From positions 467 through 32,731 of the forward strand of contig LFSI01000024.1 in the NCBI GenBank assembly GCA_001512545.1: a stretch of DNA of 32,265 nt, in the 5' to 3' direction. A model generated the notes under the pieces. It was given only the letters and a program-made list of their open reading frames with translations, had not been told where the DNA came from and ran no database searches. Shown one piece after another: positions 1-7,262 of this stretch (positions within the stretch are counted from its first letter, which is position 1; every line of letters begins with the position of its first letter). This stretch comes from Clostridia bacterium DTU065. GTDB taxonomy: Bacteria > Bacillota > DTU065. The position numbers and the translations under genes are program-made.

Positions 1-1008
1 CTAACAGCCGTTCTCATTTCCGGTATTGTGTTCATCATCCTGACTGTTACCGGACTGAGACAGGCTATTGTGAAAGCGATACCCAATAACCTTAAGGCTG
101 GTATTGGTGCCGGTATTGGTTTGTTTATCGCATTCTTGGGCTTGAAAAACGCAGGAATTATGGTTAGCGATTCCGCAACATTGTTAGGTTTGGGAGACAT
201 GACTTCCGCACCTGTAATTCTTGCTATTGTTGGCTTGATCGTTACGGCAGTGTTGATGTACAAGAACGTCAAAGGCAGCATTTTGATCGGTATGGCGATA
301 ACCACCGTTCTTGCATGGATTACAAAGGTAGCTCCTGGACCAGCAGGCATTGTTGCATGGCCGAATCTTGGAGCTTGGAGTTCTGAAGCTCTCTTTAAAC
401 TCAGTGGCTTCAAGACCCTTGGTATCTTGGGAGTTGTCGAGGTTGTCTTTGCATTCTTCTTCGTCGATATGTTTGACACTATTGGAACTTTGGTCGGTGT
501 TGCAAAGAGAAGCAACATGTTAGATAAAGATGGCAATCTGCCAAAAATCGACAAAGCCATGTTGGCTGATGCAATTGGTACCTGTTTTGGAGCCGCTGCG
601 GGTACTCCTACAGTAACGACTTACGTTGAGAGTGCTTCCGGCGTTGCAGCAGGCGGTAAGACAGGTCTTACAGCTTTGACTGTTGCTGTTTGCTTCCTGG
701 TATTCGGTTTGTTCTTCTCGCCAATTGTCGCTGCAGTTCCTGGATTTGCCACAGCTCCCGCTCTCATCATTGTTGGCGTTTTGATGATGCAAAGCATTAA
801 AGACGTCGACTGGAGCGACTTCTCAGAAGCTCTGCCAACATTTGCAGCGATTTCCTTTATGCCATTTACATTCAGCATTTCCAACGGTATTGCATTCTCC
901 TTCATTTTCTACTCTCTGGTAAAACTTTTGTCCGGAAAAGGCAAAGAAGTACACTGGTTGATGTACGTGTTGTCACTCGCTTTTGTACTGAAGTTTGTGT
1001 TCCTATAA
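1..1008 (+). CDS. NCS2/AzgA-type purine permease, 5' end cut by window
   Basis: The frame is open from base 1, so the gene is truncated by the window edge; a GTG at 28 is internal. The protein is a run of hydrophobic helices typical of the AzgA/PbuG branch of nucleobase:cation symporter-2 transporters, which import adenine, hypoxanthine or guanine with protons across the cytoplasmic membrane. Diagnostic stretches are AIGAGIGLFIAFLGLKNAGI-like residues near position 30-50 of the visible part, FFFVDMFDTIGTLVGVAKR, the TPTVTTYVESASGVAAGGKTG loop that carries the substrate-site region, and FATAPALIIVGVLMMQ. A strong terminator follows 11 bases after the stop, so this is the end of a transcription unit. 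The exact purine cannot be told from sequence alone. Confidence 0.93.
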   Translation, partial: LTAVLISGIVFIILTVTGLRQAIVKAIPNNLKAGIGAGIGLFIAFLGLKNAGIMVSDSATLLGLGDMTSAPVILAIVGLIVTAVLMYKNVKGSILIGMAITTVLAWITKVAPGPAGIVAWPNLGAWSSEALFKLSGFKTLGILGVVEVVFAFFFVDMFDTIGTLVGVAKRSNMLDKDGNLPKIDKAMLADAIGTCFGAAAGTPTVTTYVESASGVAAGGKTGLTALTVAVCFLVFGLFFSPIVAAVPGFATAPALIIVGVLMMQSIKDVDWSDFSEALPTFAAISFMPFTFSISNGIAFSFIFYSLVKLLSGKGKEVHWLMYVLSLAFVLKFVFL

Positions 1009-1018
1009 AAAAAAGATG

Positions 1019-1048
1019 CTGGCCCCGATCTACGGGGCCAGTTTTTTT
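1019..1048 (+). terminator. Rho-independent terminator of the purine permease
   Basis: An 8-bp perfect stem CTGGCCCC/GGGGCCAG (1019-1026 with 1034-1041), a 7-nt loop and seven T residues at 1042-1048. It starts 11 nt after the permease stop codon. Confidence 0.95.
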
Positions 1049-1141
1049 GTAAGCAGGAATAAGGGCCTGGACAATGTAACTTAATAATATGCATAAGTTG
1101 AGATTTTGATTAATATGAACTGCGCAGGAGGCTTGAGGCTC

Positions 1142-2374
1142 TTGTTTTTGCGATATCGTTTATCGGTAATAACAATCTGTTTTTTTATGCTTTCCTTTCA
1201 TGCTTTTGGTTTGTCCCAACACTGGCTGGAGAAACTGGAAAACTACGAACCTATTGTGGTGGAGAACATCACGTTCAACTTCCATAGAGACAAAAGCGAA
1301 ATCTACCGGGAGATCGCAGTAGATTTGGATAAGAGAATGTATTTAAACGCCATGGATGATCGGACTCTGAAACAGAGCTACGACAACCAGACACTTGTAG
1401 ATTTGGCTATGGAACAGATTGAGAGGATAATGTCCAAACTGCCTTTATCTATTCCAGACACAAGCATCTACCTTTACCCAGATGCCGACGAGCTGTTCAG
1501 AGTTACATCCTACAGCGACAGCTTCTACGTTGTAGGGGGGAACGAAGTACACTTGAAAGCGGATGAGATGTACAAAATCACAGAGTACATTCTGGCGTAC
1601 AACTTCCCCAATATGGAAAGAAAGCTGTTAGAAGCTCTTGCCAGATACTTTACTCCGGAATACAATGGAGTTCACCAGAAGGCCCAGTACTGGCTGAACT
1701 TTCAAGAGCTACCTCCCCTTCGCACCTTCAGTGTAAAGTCGTTTGTAGCTATGACAGAGAAAGACTGGGATGCGTTCATTTCTTTTTTAGGTTTTGTTTT
1801 AGAAGAAAAGGTTAAACCAGGTTTCCTGTGGAACAACGTCAAGGATTTGGACAGTATAGCTGCGCTGCTTAAGACCACTCTCACTGATCTTGAGAGCGAA
1901 TGGTTTAGATACATCCAGAACACCTTCTATCTAAAGATGGCTAGACAAGAAGAAGTGAAAGCCGGGCAATCTGCAGCGGGCATAGTGCTTCTAGAAAACA
2001 ACAACGAACCCATACTGGACGCAAAACTAAAAGTCTATTCCTCTGTACCTGGGAGGCCTCAGTTTGAGATTGTAACTGAGGAAAACTACTACCAGATACT
2101 AACCGGTGAAAGCTTTATAATTCGCTTTCAAGCGTCAACTCCAAAGACCAGGGAGCAACTGGAAGAAAGCGCGTGGCTGAACAGAGCTTGGAACATGTTC
2201 GTCCAGACCGTCGAAGAAGGTATGAATCTACAGAAGCCTGCAGACGAACTGATTGAGAGCGAAATGGAAGCTTATCCAAAAGAGATGCTTCTCAGTGCGG
2301 TGTTTACCTACCGAGATGGTGCGGGAAAAACGCGACAAGCACTGATGAGCTACCCGGTGAAAATTGTAGAGTAA
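1142..2374 (+). CDS. Exported protein, possible inactive gluzincin (peptidase MA-like)
   Basis: About 410 residues with an N-terminal signal peptide (MFLRYRLSVITICFFMLSFH, then AFG). The frame opens earlier (TTG 1106, ATG 1115), but AGGAGG at 1126-1131 points to TTG 1142. I do not recognise a named family with certainty. The central region has the layout of peptidase_MA/gluzincin proteins: a YLYPDADELFRVT strand, then a helix where HExxH is expected but TEYIL is found, then LLEALARYFTPE in place of the usual EGLAEYF helix, and a later LTDLESEWFRYIQ stretch resembling the tail of that fold. Both zinc histidines would be missing, so it is more likely a binding protein or pseudo-enzyme. The C-terminal 100 residues look beta-rich. 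It stands alone between two hairpins. Family assignment is inference; existence as an exported protein is firm. Confidence 0.75.
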   Translation: MFLRYRLSVITICFFMLSFHAFGLSQHWLEKLENYEPIVVENITFNFHRDKSEIYREIAVDLDKRMYLNAMDDRTLKQSYDNQTLVDLAMEQIERIMSKLPLSIPDTSIYLYPDADELFRVTSYSDSFYVVGGNEVHLKADEMYKITEYILAYNFPNMERKLLEALARYFTPEYNGVHQKAQYWLNFQELPPLRTFSVKSFVAMTEKDWDAFISFLGFVLEEKVKPGFLWNNVKDLDSIAALLKTTLTDLESEWFRYIQNTFYLKMARQEEVKAGQSAAGIVLLENNNEPILDAKLKVYSSVPGRPQFEIVTEENYYQILTGESFIIRFQASTPKTREQLEESAWLNRAWNMFVQTVEEGMNLQKPADELIESEMEAYPKEMLLSAVFTYRDGAGKTRQALMSYPVKIVE

Positions 2375-2377
2375 CTG

Positions 2378-2400
2378 CTGTCCCCAGACTCTGGGGACAG
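2378..2400 (+). terminator. Hairpin after the exported protein gene, weak terminator
   Basis: Perfect 10-bp inverted repeat CTGTCCCCAG/CTGGGGACAG with a 3-nt loop, 3 nt after the stop codon. Only three T residues follow, so termination may be partial or the hairpin may protect the 3' end. Confidence 0.6.
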
Positions 2401-2425
2401 TTTAAGACCTCTGTAGTTTAGCGCA

Positions 2426-2441
2426 TTAACTTGTTAAAATA
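2426..2441. promoter_or_regulatory. Candidate HisR operator upstream of yerC/hisR-hisZ
   Basis: Contains the perfect palindrome TTAACTTGTTAA (2426-2437). Read on the minus strand the 16-mer is TATTTTAACAAGTTAA, which matches the sequence at 3949-3964 in front of hisG at 15 of 16 positions. It overlaps a TAAAAT -10-like hexamer (2435-2440) and lies 17-32 nt ahead of the ATG, a position suited to repression and autoregulation. No good -35 is visible. Assignment to the YerC/HisR product is inferred from context. Confidence 0.55.
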
Positions 2442-2457
2442 GAACGGGGGGTATCCA

Positions 2458-2763
2458 ATGGCTGCTTTAGAAAAAATCAGAGACGAACAAGTGGAACTCT
2501 TGGTTTCGGCGATTTTGGCCCTCAAAGATAGAGATGAGTGCTACAGGTTCTTTGAGGATATCTGCACCATTGCAGAGATCAAAGCCATGGCTCAAAGAAT
2601 TGCGGTAGCGAAAATGATCCAGGATGGAGAAACTTATACGGAAATCAGCGAAAAAACCGGCGCATCCACTGCAACCATTAGCAGGGTAAAGCGGTCACTG
2701 CACTACGGTGCAGACGGTTACAATACCATCCTGGCAAGACTACGAGATGAAGGTGTGATCTAA
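2458..2763 (+). CDS. hisR: YerC/YecD family TrpR-like regulator, probable histidine repressor HisR
   Basis: 101 residues, normal size for the YerC/YecD family of TrpR-related DNA-binding proteins. The helix-turn-helix lies near residues 60-85 (ETYTEISEKTGASTATISRV), preceded by the TrpR-like helical segment AEIKAMAQRIAVAKMI. ATG 2458 is preceded by a G-run Shine-Dalgarno at 2446-2451. It overlaps hisZ by one base (TAATG), so the two are translationally coupled. In Firmicutes this family is found beside his genes and has been proposed as a histidine-responsive repressor. The two matching palindromes before this gene and before hisG support that role here. Ligand and operator binding are inference. 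Confidence 0.9.
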   Translation: MAALEKIRDEQVELLVSAILALKDRDECYRFFEDICTIAEIKAMAQRIAVAKMIQDGETYTEISEKTGASTATISRVKRSLHYGADGYNTILARLRDEGVI

Positions 2764-3878
2764 TGCTTTTCGAAATACCAAAGGGAACTAAAGACTTCCT
2801 GCCTCTGGAAGCAAAGTGGAAAAAAGATATCGAAGACAATCTTTACAATATCTTGTCGTCTTGGGGATACCGCCAGGTTATTCCGCCAACGTACGAGTAC
2901 TTGAACACGTTAATGCAGGGGGAGCAACACGAAAACTACTTCAGCTTCTTTAGTGAAGACGGCCATACTTTTGCTCTTCGGAACGACTTCACCACACCGA
3001 TCGCGAGGCTGGCGACCATTGCTCTGTCAGACGAGCCTCGTCCTCTTAGGCTGTCCTATATGGGCAACCTCTTTCGCCTTCGGCGCAAAGAGCGTAGACG
3101 GGAGTTCTGGCAGGCAGGAGCAGAACTAATCGGCGATGGCTCGAAAGCTGCTGATGCAGAGATCCTGGCTCTTGCGATGGATGCCTTGGACAAACTGGGG
3201 ATAAGAGGTTGGAACTTGGATATCAGTCATAGGGGAGTAGTGGAAGGGATCTTAGAGGATTCCAACTTCGGCAGCGCGGCGAAAAAGCAGATTGAGGCGT
3301 TGCTGGTGAAAAAGGACTATGCCGATCTGAAAGGGCTAGTGGAGAAGGAAGACACAGGGCACGACCTCTTGCTTCTTCCTAAGCTTCGCGGTGGACCGGA
3401 GATTCTGACGGTGGCTAAAGAGAAGTTGACATCGACCAAAGCTAAAGGGGCTTTGGATGAAATTGCAGGGATTCTCGATGCCTTAAAGCCGTACAGCTTA
3501 GGTGCCGTCAACATCGATCTTGCAAACGCTAAGGACTTCAGCTACTACACCGGTATGTTTTTTGACGCTTACGCTCCTGGAGTTGCCAGCGTCATCTGCA
3601 CTGGGGGAAGGTATGATAAACTTCTCGGCAATTTTGGCACCCCAGAACCTGCTGTTGGCTTGGCGATAGGGATTGACGAAGTCATGGCAGTACTATCCGA
3701 GCAGAACCATAGAGACACAGCAAACTCCATACCGGACCTAGGCATCCTGTACAGCTCTGAGAGCTACGAAAAAGCGGTCTCTCTGGCAGTGGAAAAGCGC
3801 AGAGAAGGGTTGAGTGTCTTCATTGCTCCATGCGGAGAAGAAGCCGCGCCTCCAGCGAAGAAGTATCTGAAAGTTTGA
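2763..3878 (+). CDS. hisZ: ATP phosphoribosyltransferase regulatory subunit HisZ
   Basis: 371 residues, a little short for HisZ (usually about 380-420). It is a class II aminoacyl-tRNA-synthetase paralogue related to HisRS that has lost the synthetase role and activates short-form HisG in the first step of histidine synthesis. Visible marks are the N-terminal IPKGTKDFLPLEA, the motif 2 region YMGNLFRLRRKERRREFWQAGAELIG near residues 98-123, and the later FSYYTGMFFDAYAP and GGRYDKLLGNFG stretches shared with HisRS. There is no C-terminal anticodon-binding domain. It starts inside the stop codon of the regulator gene and is followed by a strong terminator, so it is transcribed separately from hisG. 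Confidence 0.95.
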   Translation: MLFEIPKGTKDFLPLEAKWKKDIEDNLYNILSSWGYRQVIPPTYEYLNTLMQGEQHENYFSFFSEDGHTFALRNDFTTPIARLATIALSDEPRPLRLSYMGNLFRLRRKERRREFWQAGAELIGDGSKAADAEILALAMDALDKLGIRGWNLDISHRGVVEGILEDSNFGSAAKKQIEALLVKKDYADLKGLVEKEDTGHDLLLLPKLRGGPEILTVAKEKLTSTKAKGALDEIAGILDALKPYSLGAVNIDLANAKDFSYYTGMFFDAYAPGVASVICTGGRYDKLLGNFGTPEPAVGLAIGIDEVMAVLSEQNHRDTANSIPDLGILYSSESYEKAVSLAVEKRREGLSVFIAPCGEEAAPPAKKYLKV

Positions 3879-3892
3879 AGACGACTGTTCTT

Positions 3893-3921
3893 AAGAAAGG
3901 TGCTACCACCTTTCTTTTTTT
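3893..3921 (+). terminator. Terminator between hisZ and hisG
   Basis: Perfect 10-bp stem AAGAAAGGTG/CACCTTTCTT (3893-3902, 3907-3916) with a CTAC loop and a T-tract to 3921. It splits the his genes into two transcription units. Confidence 0.92.
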
Positions 3922-3922
3922 C

Positions 3923-3951
3923 TTGACACTGGCAAATGGCTATGGTAGTAT
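3923..3951 (+). promoter_or_regulatory. SigA-type promoter of the hisG operon
   Basis: Consensus -35 TTGACA at 3923-3928, 17-nt spacer, -10 TAGTAT at 3946-3951. The candidate operator at 3949-3964 overlaps the -10 and the expected start point, so a bound repressor would block initiation. Confidence 0.8.
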
Positions 3952-3964
3952 TTTTACAAGTTAA
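3949..3964. promoter_or_regulatory. Candidate HisR operator at the hisG promoter
   Basis: TATTTTTACAAGTTAA. The core TTTACAAGTTAA is a palindrome with one mismatch and matches the minus strand of 2426-2441 at 15 of 16 bases. Placement over the -10/+1 region of a clear promoter is typical for repression. Confidence 0.6.
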
Positions 3965-4001
3965 CACTTTACCAAGATAAAGGACAAAAGGAGAACTTTT
4001 C

Positions 4002-4640
4002 ATGCTGACAATTGCACTTCCAAAAGGTCGGCTGATGGACAAGGTGCTGGAGCTTTTAGCAGAAGCCCAAATAATAGACTCGAAAGAACTTTGCGAGCAG
4101 TCCAGAAAGCTGATCATTGAAGACCCAAAAGCTAATTTCCGCTACATCCTGGCCAAGCCCATTGACGTACCTACGTATGTTGAGCATGGAGTGGCAGATC
4201 TCGGTGTGGTTGGCAAGGACATTCTCATAGAGAGCGAACGCTTGGTGTACGAACTCATGGATTTAGGTATCGGCAAATGCCGTATGATTGTTGCTGTGAG
4301 CGACCAGTCCAATCTAAATGAAGTAAAAGAACTCGGATTCAGTGCTAAGGTGGCAACCAAGTATCCTAACATAACCACCAGCTTTTTCAGAAGCCACGGA
4401 ATCCAATCGGAGATCATAGAACTCAACGGCTCCATCGAACTTGCACCTCTTGTGGGGCTTGCAGATGCCATCGTTGACATTACCGAAACAGGAACCACCA
4501 TTAGGGAAAACGGCCTTAGAATTATCGGAGAAGTTTTCCCGATCTCCGCACGGCTGATTGCCAACCACGTCAGCTACAAGCTCCATTACAAAAAGCTTCA
4601 AGATATCCAAGAGAAACTTGAGGGGGTAGTGCAGTGCTGA
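4002..4640 (+). CDS. hisG: ATP phosphoribosyltransferase catalytic subunit, short form
   Basis: 212 residues, the length of the short HisG that lacks the C-terminal regulatory domain and needs HisZ, which is encoded just upstream. It condenses ATP with PRPP to phosphoribosyl-ATP, the committed step of histidine synthesis. It begins with the typical MLTIALPKGRLMDKVLELL, has the VEHGVADLGVVGKDIL segment, and the PRPP-binding loop DITETGTTIRENGLR near residues 160-175. ATG 4002 is preceded by AAAAGGAGAA. First gene of the operon, under the promoter at 3923-3951. Confidence 0.97.
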   Translation: MLTIALPKGRLMDKVLELLAEAQIIDSKELCEQSRKLIIEDPKANFRYILAKPIDVPTYVEHGVADLGVVGKDILIESERLVYELMDLGIGKCRMIVAVSDQSNLNEVKELGFSAKVATKYPNITTSFFRSHGIQSEIIELNGSIELAPLVGLADAIVDITETGTTIRENGLRIIGEVFPISARLIANHVSYKLHYKKLQDIQEKLEGVVQC

Positions 4641-5962
4641 ACATTCCCATCTTGACCGTAGAAGAAAAGAGCGAATACCTACAGAGGATCGCCAGACCGA
4701 GCCTCTTGGACTTGGCAGAATCATTCCCTCCTTCTCGGGCGACAGAGCCGATCTTCGGAAAGGCTATGAAGCCCGAAGAAGCAGTAAGGAGCATCCTCCG
4801 CAAGGTCAGAACCGAGGGCGATAAAGGTGTAATGGAAGTAGCCAGAGTCCTGGATAACTTCCAGGGAGAAGCGTTGATCTATAGACCTCAGAAAACAGCT
4901 TACGACCTGGTGGCACCTGAGGTTGTCGATGCAATACGGCTCAGCATCGAAAGGGTTAAGGATTTCCACCGAAGACAGCTCCCACAGAGTTTTTTCAGTG
5001 AAGAAGAAGGGATCACCTTGGGCTGGAGGGTAAGCTCGGTGAAGCGGGCCGGATTGTACGTTCCAGGAGGAACGGCTCCTTTAGTTTCGTCGGTAATCAT
5101 GACAGCAGTTCCCGCTATCATTGCCGGAGTTGAGGACATCATCATCGCAACTCCAGTAAAAGGGGGCAGACTGCAACCGGAGATTGAAGTAGCGGCCTTA
5201 GAACTGGGCATAGAGAAGATCCTGACAGTAGGCGGAGCCCAGGCCATCGCCGCTATGGCATACGGCACCGAGAGTGTGGACCGAGTGGACGTTATTGCCG
5301 GACCGGGCAACTTGTTTGTAACGCTGGCTAAGAAAGAAGTTTACGGGCTTGTAGGCATCGACATGCTGGCAGGACCGAGCGAGATCTTAGTTATTGCAGA
5401 TCAAACAGCAGATCCGGTGCTGGTTGCCTCAGACCTGCTTTCTCAAGCAGAGCACGACACAGATGCCGCAGCAATCCTGGTTACTACCTCTCAAAAGCTT
5501 GCCGAAGCTGTTAAAGGGGAACTGGAGAAGCAGCTGGAGGAGTTGCCAAGAAAAGACTATGCGGTATCTTCCCTGGAAAACCACGGAGCTCTCATCGTTG
5601 CAAAGGACTTGAAGGAAGCTGCCGATGTAGCCAATCAGATTTCTCCGGAACACTTGGAAGTCCAGGTTGAAGATCCGGATCAGGTGCTCCCCCTTCTGGA
5701 GAATGCTGGAGCGATCTTTATCGGTAAGTACGCGTCCGAGCCGTTAGGCGATTATGTGCTCGGGCCAAACCACGTGCTTCCCACTTCAGGCACTGCAAGA
5801 TTTAGCTCTCCTCTTTCGGTTCAGACCTTTCTCAAAGCTTCAAGTCTCTTGAAAGTAAATAGACAGGGTTTCCTTAAGGTTAAAGACGGAGCCATGAAGA
5901 TCGCCGAAGTAGAAGGCCTCGACGCCCACAGACTTTCTGTCTACAGGAGGGAAAAGGCATGA
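4634..5962 (+). CDS. hisD: Histidinol dehydrogenase
   Basis: 442 residues, normal length. It carries out the last two steps, oxidising histidinol to histidine with two NAD. Visible are GLYVPGGTAPLVSSVIMTA (about 140-158), GPGNLFVTLAKK, LAGPSEILVIAD, the zinc ligands Q271 and H274 in SQAEHD, the catalytic pair E339-H340 in ISPEH, D373 in EPLGDYVLGPNHVLPT, and H433 near the end. All expected catalytic and metal residues are present by comparison with E. coli HisD from memory. The start is GTG 4634, overlapping hisG by 7 bases with a GAGGGGG site upstream. Confidence 0.97.
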   Translation: MLNIPILTVEEKSEYLQRIARPSLLDLAESFPPSRATEPIFGKAMKPEEAVRSILRKVRTEGDKGVMEVARVLDNFQGEALIYRPQKTAYDLVAPEVVDAIRLSIERVKDFHRRQLPQSFFSEEEGITLGWRVSSVKRAGLYVPGGTAPLVSSVIMTAVPAIIAGVEDIIIATPVKGGRLQPEIEVAALELGIEKILTVGGAQAIAAMAYGTESVDRVDVIAGPGNLFVTLAKKEVYGLVGIDMLAGPSEILVIADQTADPVLVASDLLSQAEHDTDAAAILVTTSQKLAEAVKGELEKQLEELPRKDYAVSSLENHGALIVAKDLKEAADVANQISPEHLEVQVEDPDQVLPLLENAGAIFIGKYASEPLGDYVLGPNHVLPTSGTARFSSPLSVQTFLKASSLLKVNRQGFLKVKDGAMKIAEVEGLDAHRLSVYRREKA

Positions 5963-6540
5963 GACGTGCAGAGTACAGCCGGATGTCCGAAGAGACGAAA
6001 ATCAGCTGCATGCTGAATCTCGACGGCACCGGAAAAGCTGAGGTAAAGACCGGAGTTGGCTTTCTGGACCATCTCCTCACCCTCTTTACCTTCCACAGTG
6101 GATTTGACTTGACGCTGAACGCCGAAGGCGACATCTACGTCGACGATCACCACACAGTTGAAGATGTGGGCATCGTCTTAGGTACAGCTCTGGACAAAGC
6201 TCTAGGAGACAGGCTGGGCATCAACCGCTATGGCTTTTTCCTTCTTCCCATGGACGAAACGCTGGCGAGAGTGGTGTGCGATATCTCAGGAAGGCCTTAT
6301 TTAGTGCTTGAGGCCGCCTTTACCCGAGAAATGATTGGAGATCTAGCTACAGAAAACCTAAAAGAGCTGCTTAAGAGTTTAGCCAACAAAGCGGGGCTTA
6401 CCCTGCACATCGATATTCTGCGTGGAGAAAACAACCACCACATGGCAGAGGCTATATTCAAAGCTCTAGGCAGAGCGCTTGGTGAAGCGGTGAAGGTCAC
6501 TTCGGATAGAAACCCGTCAACAAAGGGACTCATCGACTAG
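5959..6540 (+). CDS. hisB: Imidazoleglycerol-phosphate dehydratase
   Basis: 193 residues, the stand-alone dehydratase without the phosphatase domain seen in enterobacterial HisB. It converts imidazole glycerol phosphate to imidazole acetol phosphate. The manganese-binding motifs are intact: GFLDHLL, DDHHTVEDVGI (H64-H65) and NNHHMAEAIFKALGRAL near residue 157. It ends in the usual STKGLID. Its ATG overlaps the hisD stop (ATGA). Only 14 bases separate it from hisA, where many operons carry hisH. Confidence 0.97.
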   Translation: MRRAEYSRMSEETKISCMLNLDGTGKAEVKTGVGFLDHLLTLFTFHSGFDLTLNAEGDIYVDDHHTVEDVGIVLGTALDKALGDRLGINRYGFFLLPMDETLARVVCDISGRPYLVLEAAFTREMIGDLATENLKELLKSLANKAGLTLHIDILRGENNHHMAEAIFKALGRALGEAVKVTSDRNPSTKGLID

Positions 6541-6554
6541 AAAGGTGGAAAACC

Positions 6555-7262
6555 ATGCTCTTTATTCCAGCTATAGACATTAGGAAAGGAAAAGCCGTAC
6601 GTCTATTCCAAGGAGACTACAACCAGGAAACGATCTACAGCGAGAACCCTCTGGAACTTGCCGAAGCCTTTGCAGACAGTGGTGCCAGGAGGATCCATGT
6701 GGTGGATCTGGATGCAGCTAAGGGAGACGGATCAAACAGGGAGATCATCTGCCAGTTGGCCAAAAAGACCTCTGCAGTGATCGATACCGGAGGTGGCGTC
6801 CGCACAGAGTCCGATATCGAGGAACTGCTCGGAGCGGGAGTCTCTAGGGTGGTCTTGGGGACCGTAGCTCTAGAGAACCCCCAATTGGTCCAGTGGGCAG
6901 TGGCAAACTATCCCGGTCAGATCACCGTTGGTATTGATGCTAAAGGCGGCATTGTCAAGGTCAGAGGCTGGCTGGAGGGAGAAGGAAAGCTGGGCATGGA
7001 TCTCGCGCGGGAGATGGTAGATTTAGGTGTAGATGAGATCATCTACACCGACATCGAAAAAGACGGCACCCTAGAAGGACCTAACGAGCAAATCTACGAG
7101 GAGCTGTGCAAGTTCCCGGTTAGAATTATCGCTTCCGGAGGGGTATCGTCCCTGGAAGACCTCAAAAGGCTTAAAAAAATACCCCTGTATGGGGTAATTG
7201 CAGGTCGAGCGATATACGAAGGTAAGTTCACAGTCAGAGAAGCGTTGGAGGCTTTAACATGA
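6555..7262 (+). CDS. hisA: ProFAR isomerase HisA
   Basis: 235-residue (beta/alpha)8 barrel that isomerises ProFAR to PRFAR. The catalytic aspartates are in [18 protein letters not shown] (D8) and VGIDAKGG (D near 128). The two phosphate-binding glycine segments, DTGGGVR and [13 protein letters not shown], are present, as is the closing [24 protein letters not shown] precedes ATG 6555. It overlaps the next gene by 4 bases (ATGA). PriA-type dual TrpF function is unlikely by phylum, though not excluded. Confidence 0.96.
   Translation: MLFIPAIDIRKGKAVRLFQGDYNQETIYSENPLELAEAFADSGARRIHVVDLDAAKGDGSNREIICQLAKKTSAVIDTGGGVRTESDIEELLGAGVSRVVLGTVALENPQLVQWAVANYPGQITVGIDAKGGIVKVRGWLEGEGKLGMDLAREMVDLGVDEIIYTDIEKDGTLEGPNEQIYEELCKFPVRIIASGGVSSLEDLKRLKKIPLYGVIAGRAIYEGKFTVREALEALT

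Noticed and set aside
2763-3878. HisZ as a histidyl-tRNA synthetase
   Set aside because: It lacks the anticodon-binding domain and lies beside a short-form HisG, which requires HisZ.
4142-4564. Long open frames opposite the his, gat and other genes
   Set aside because: They lie wholly inside well-supported genes on the other strand or in another frame and show no recognisable protein features.
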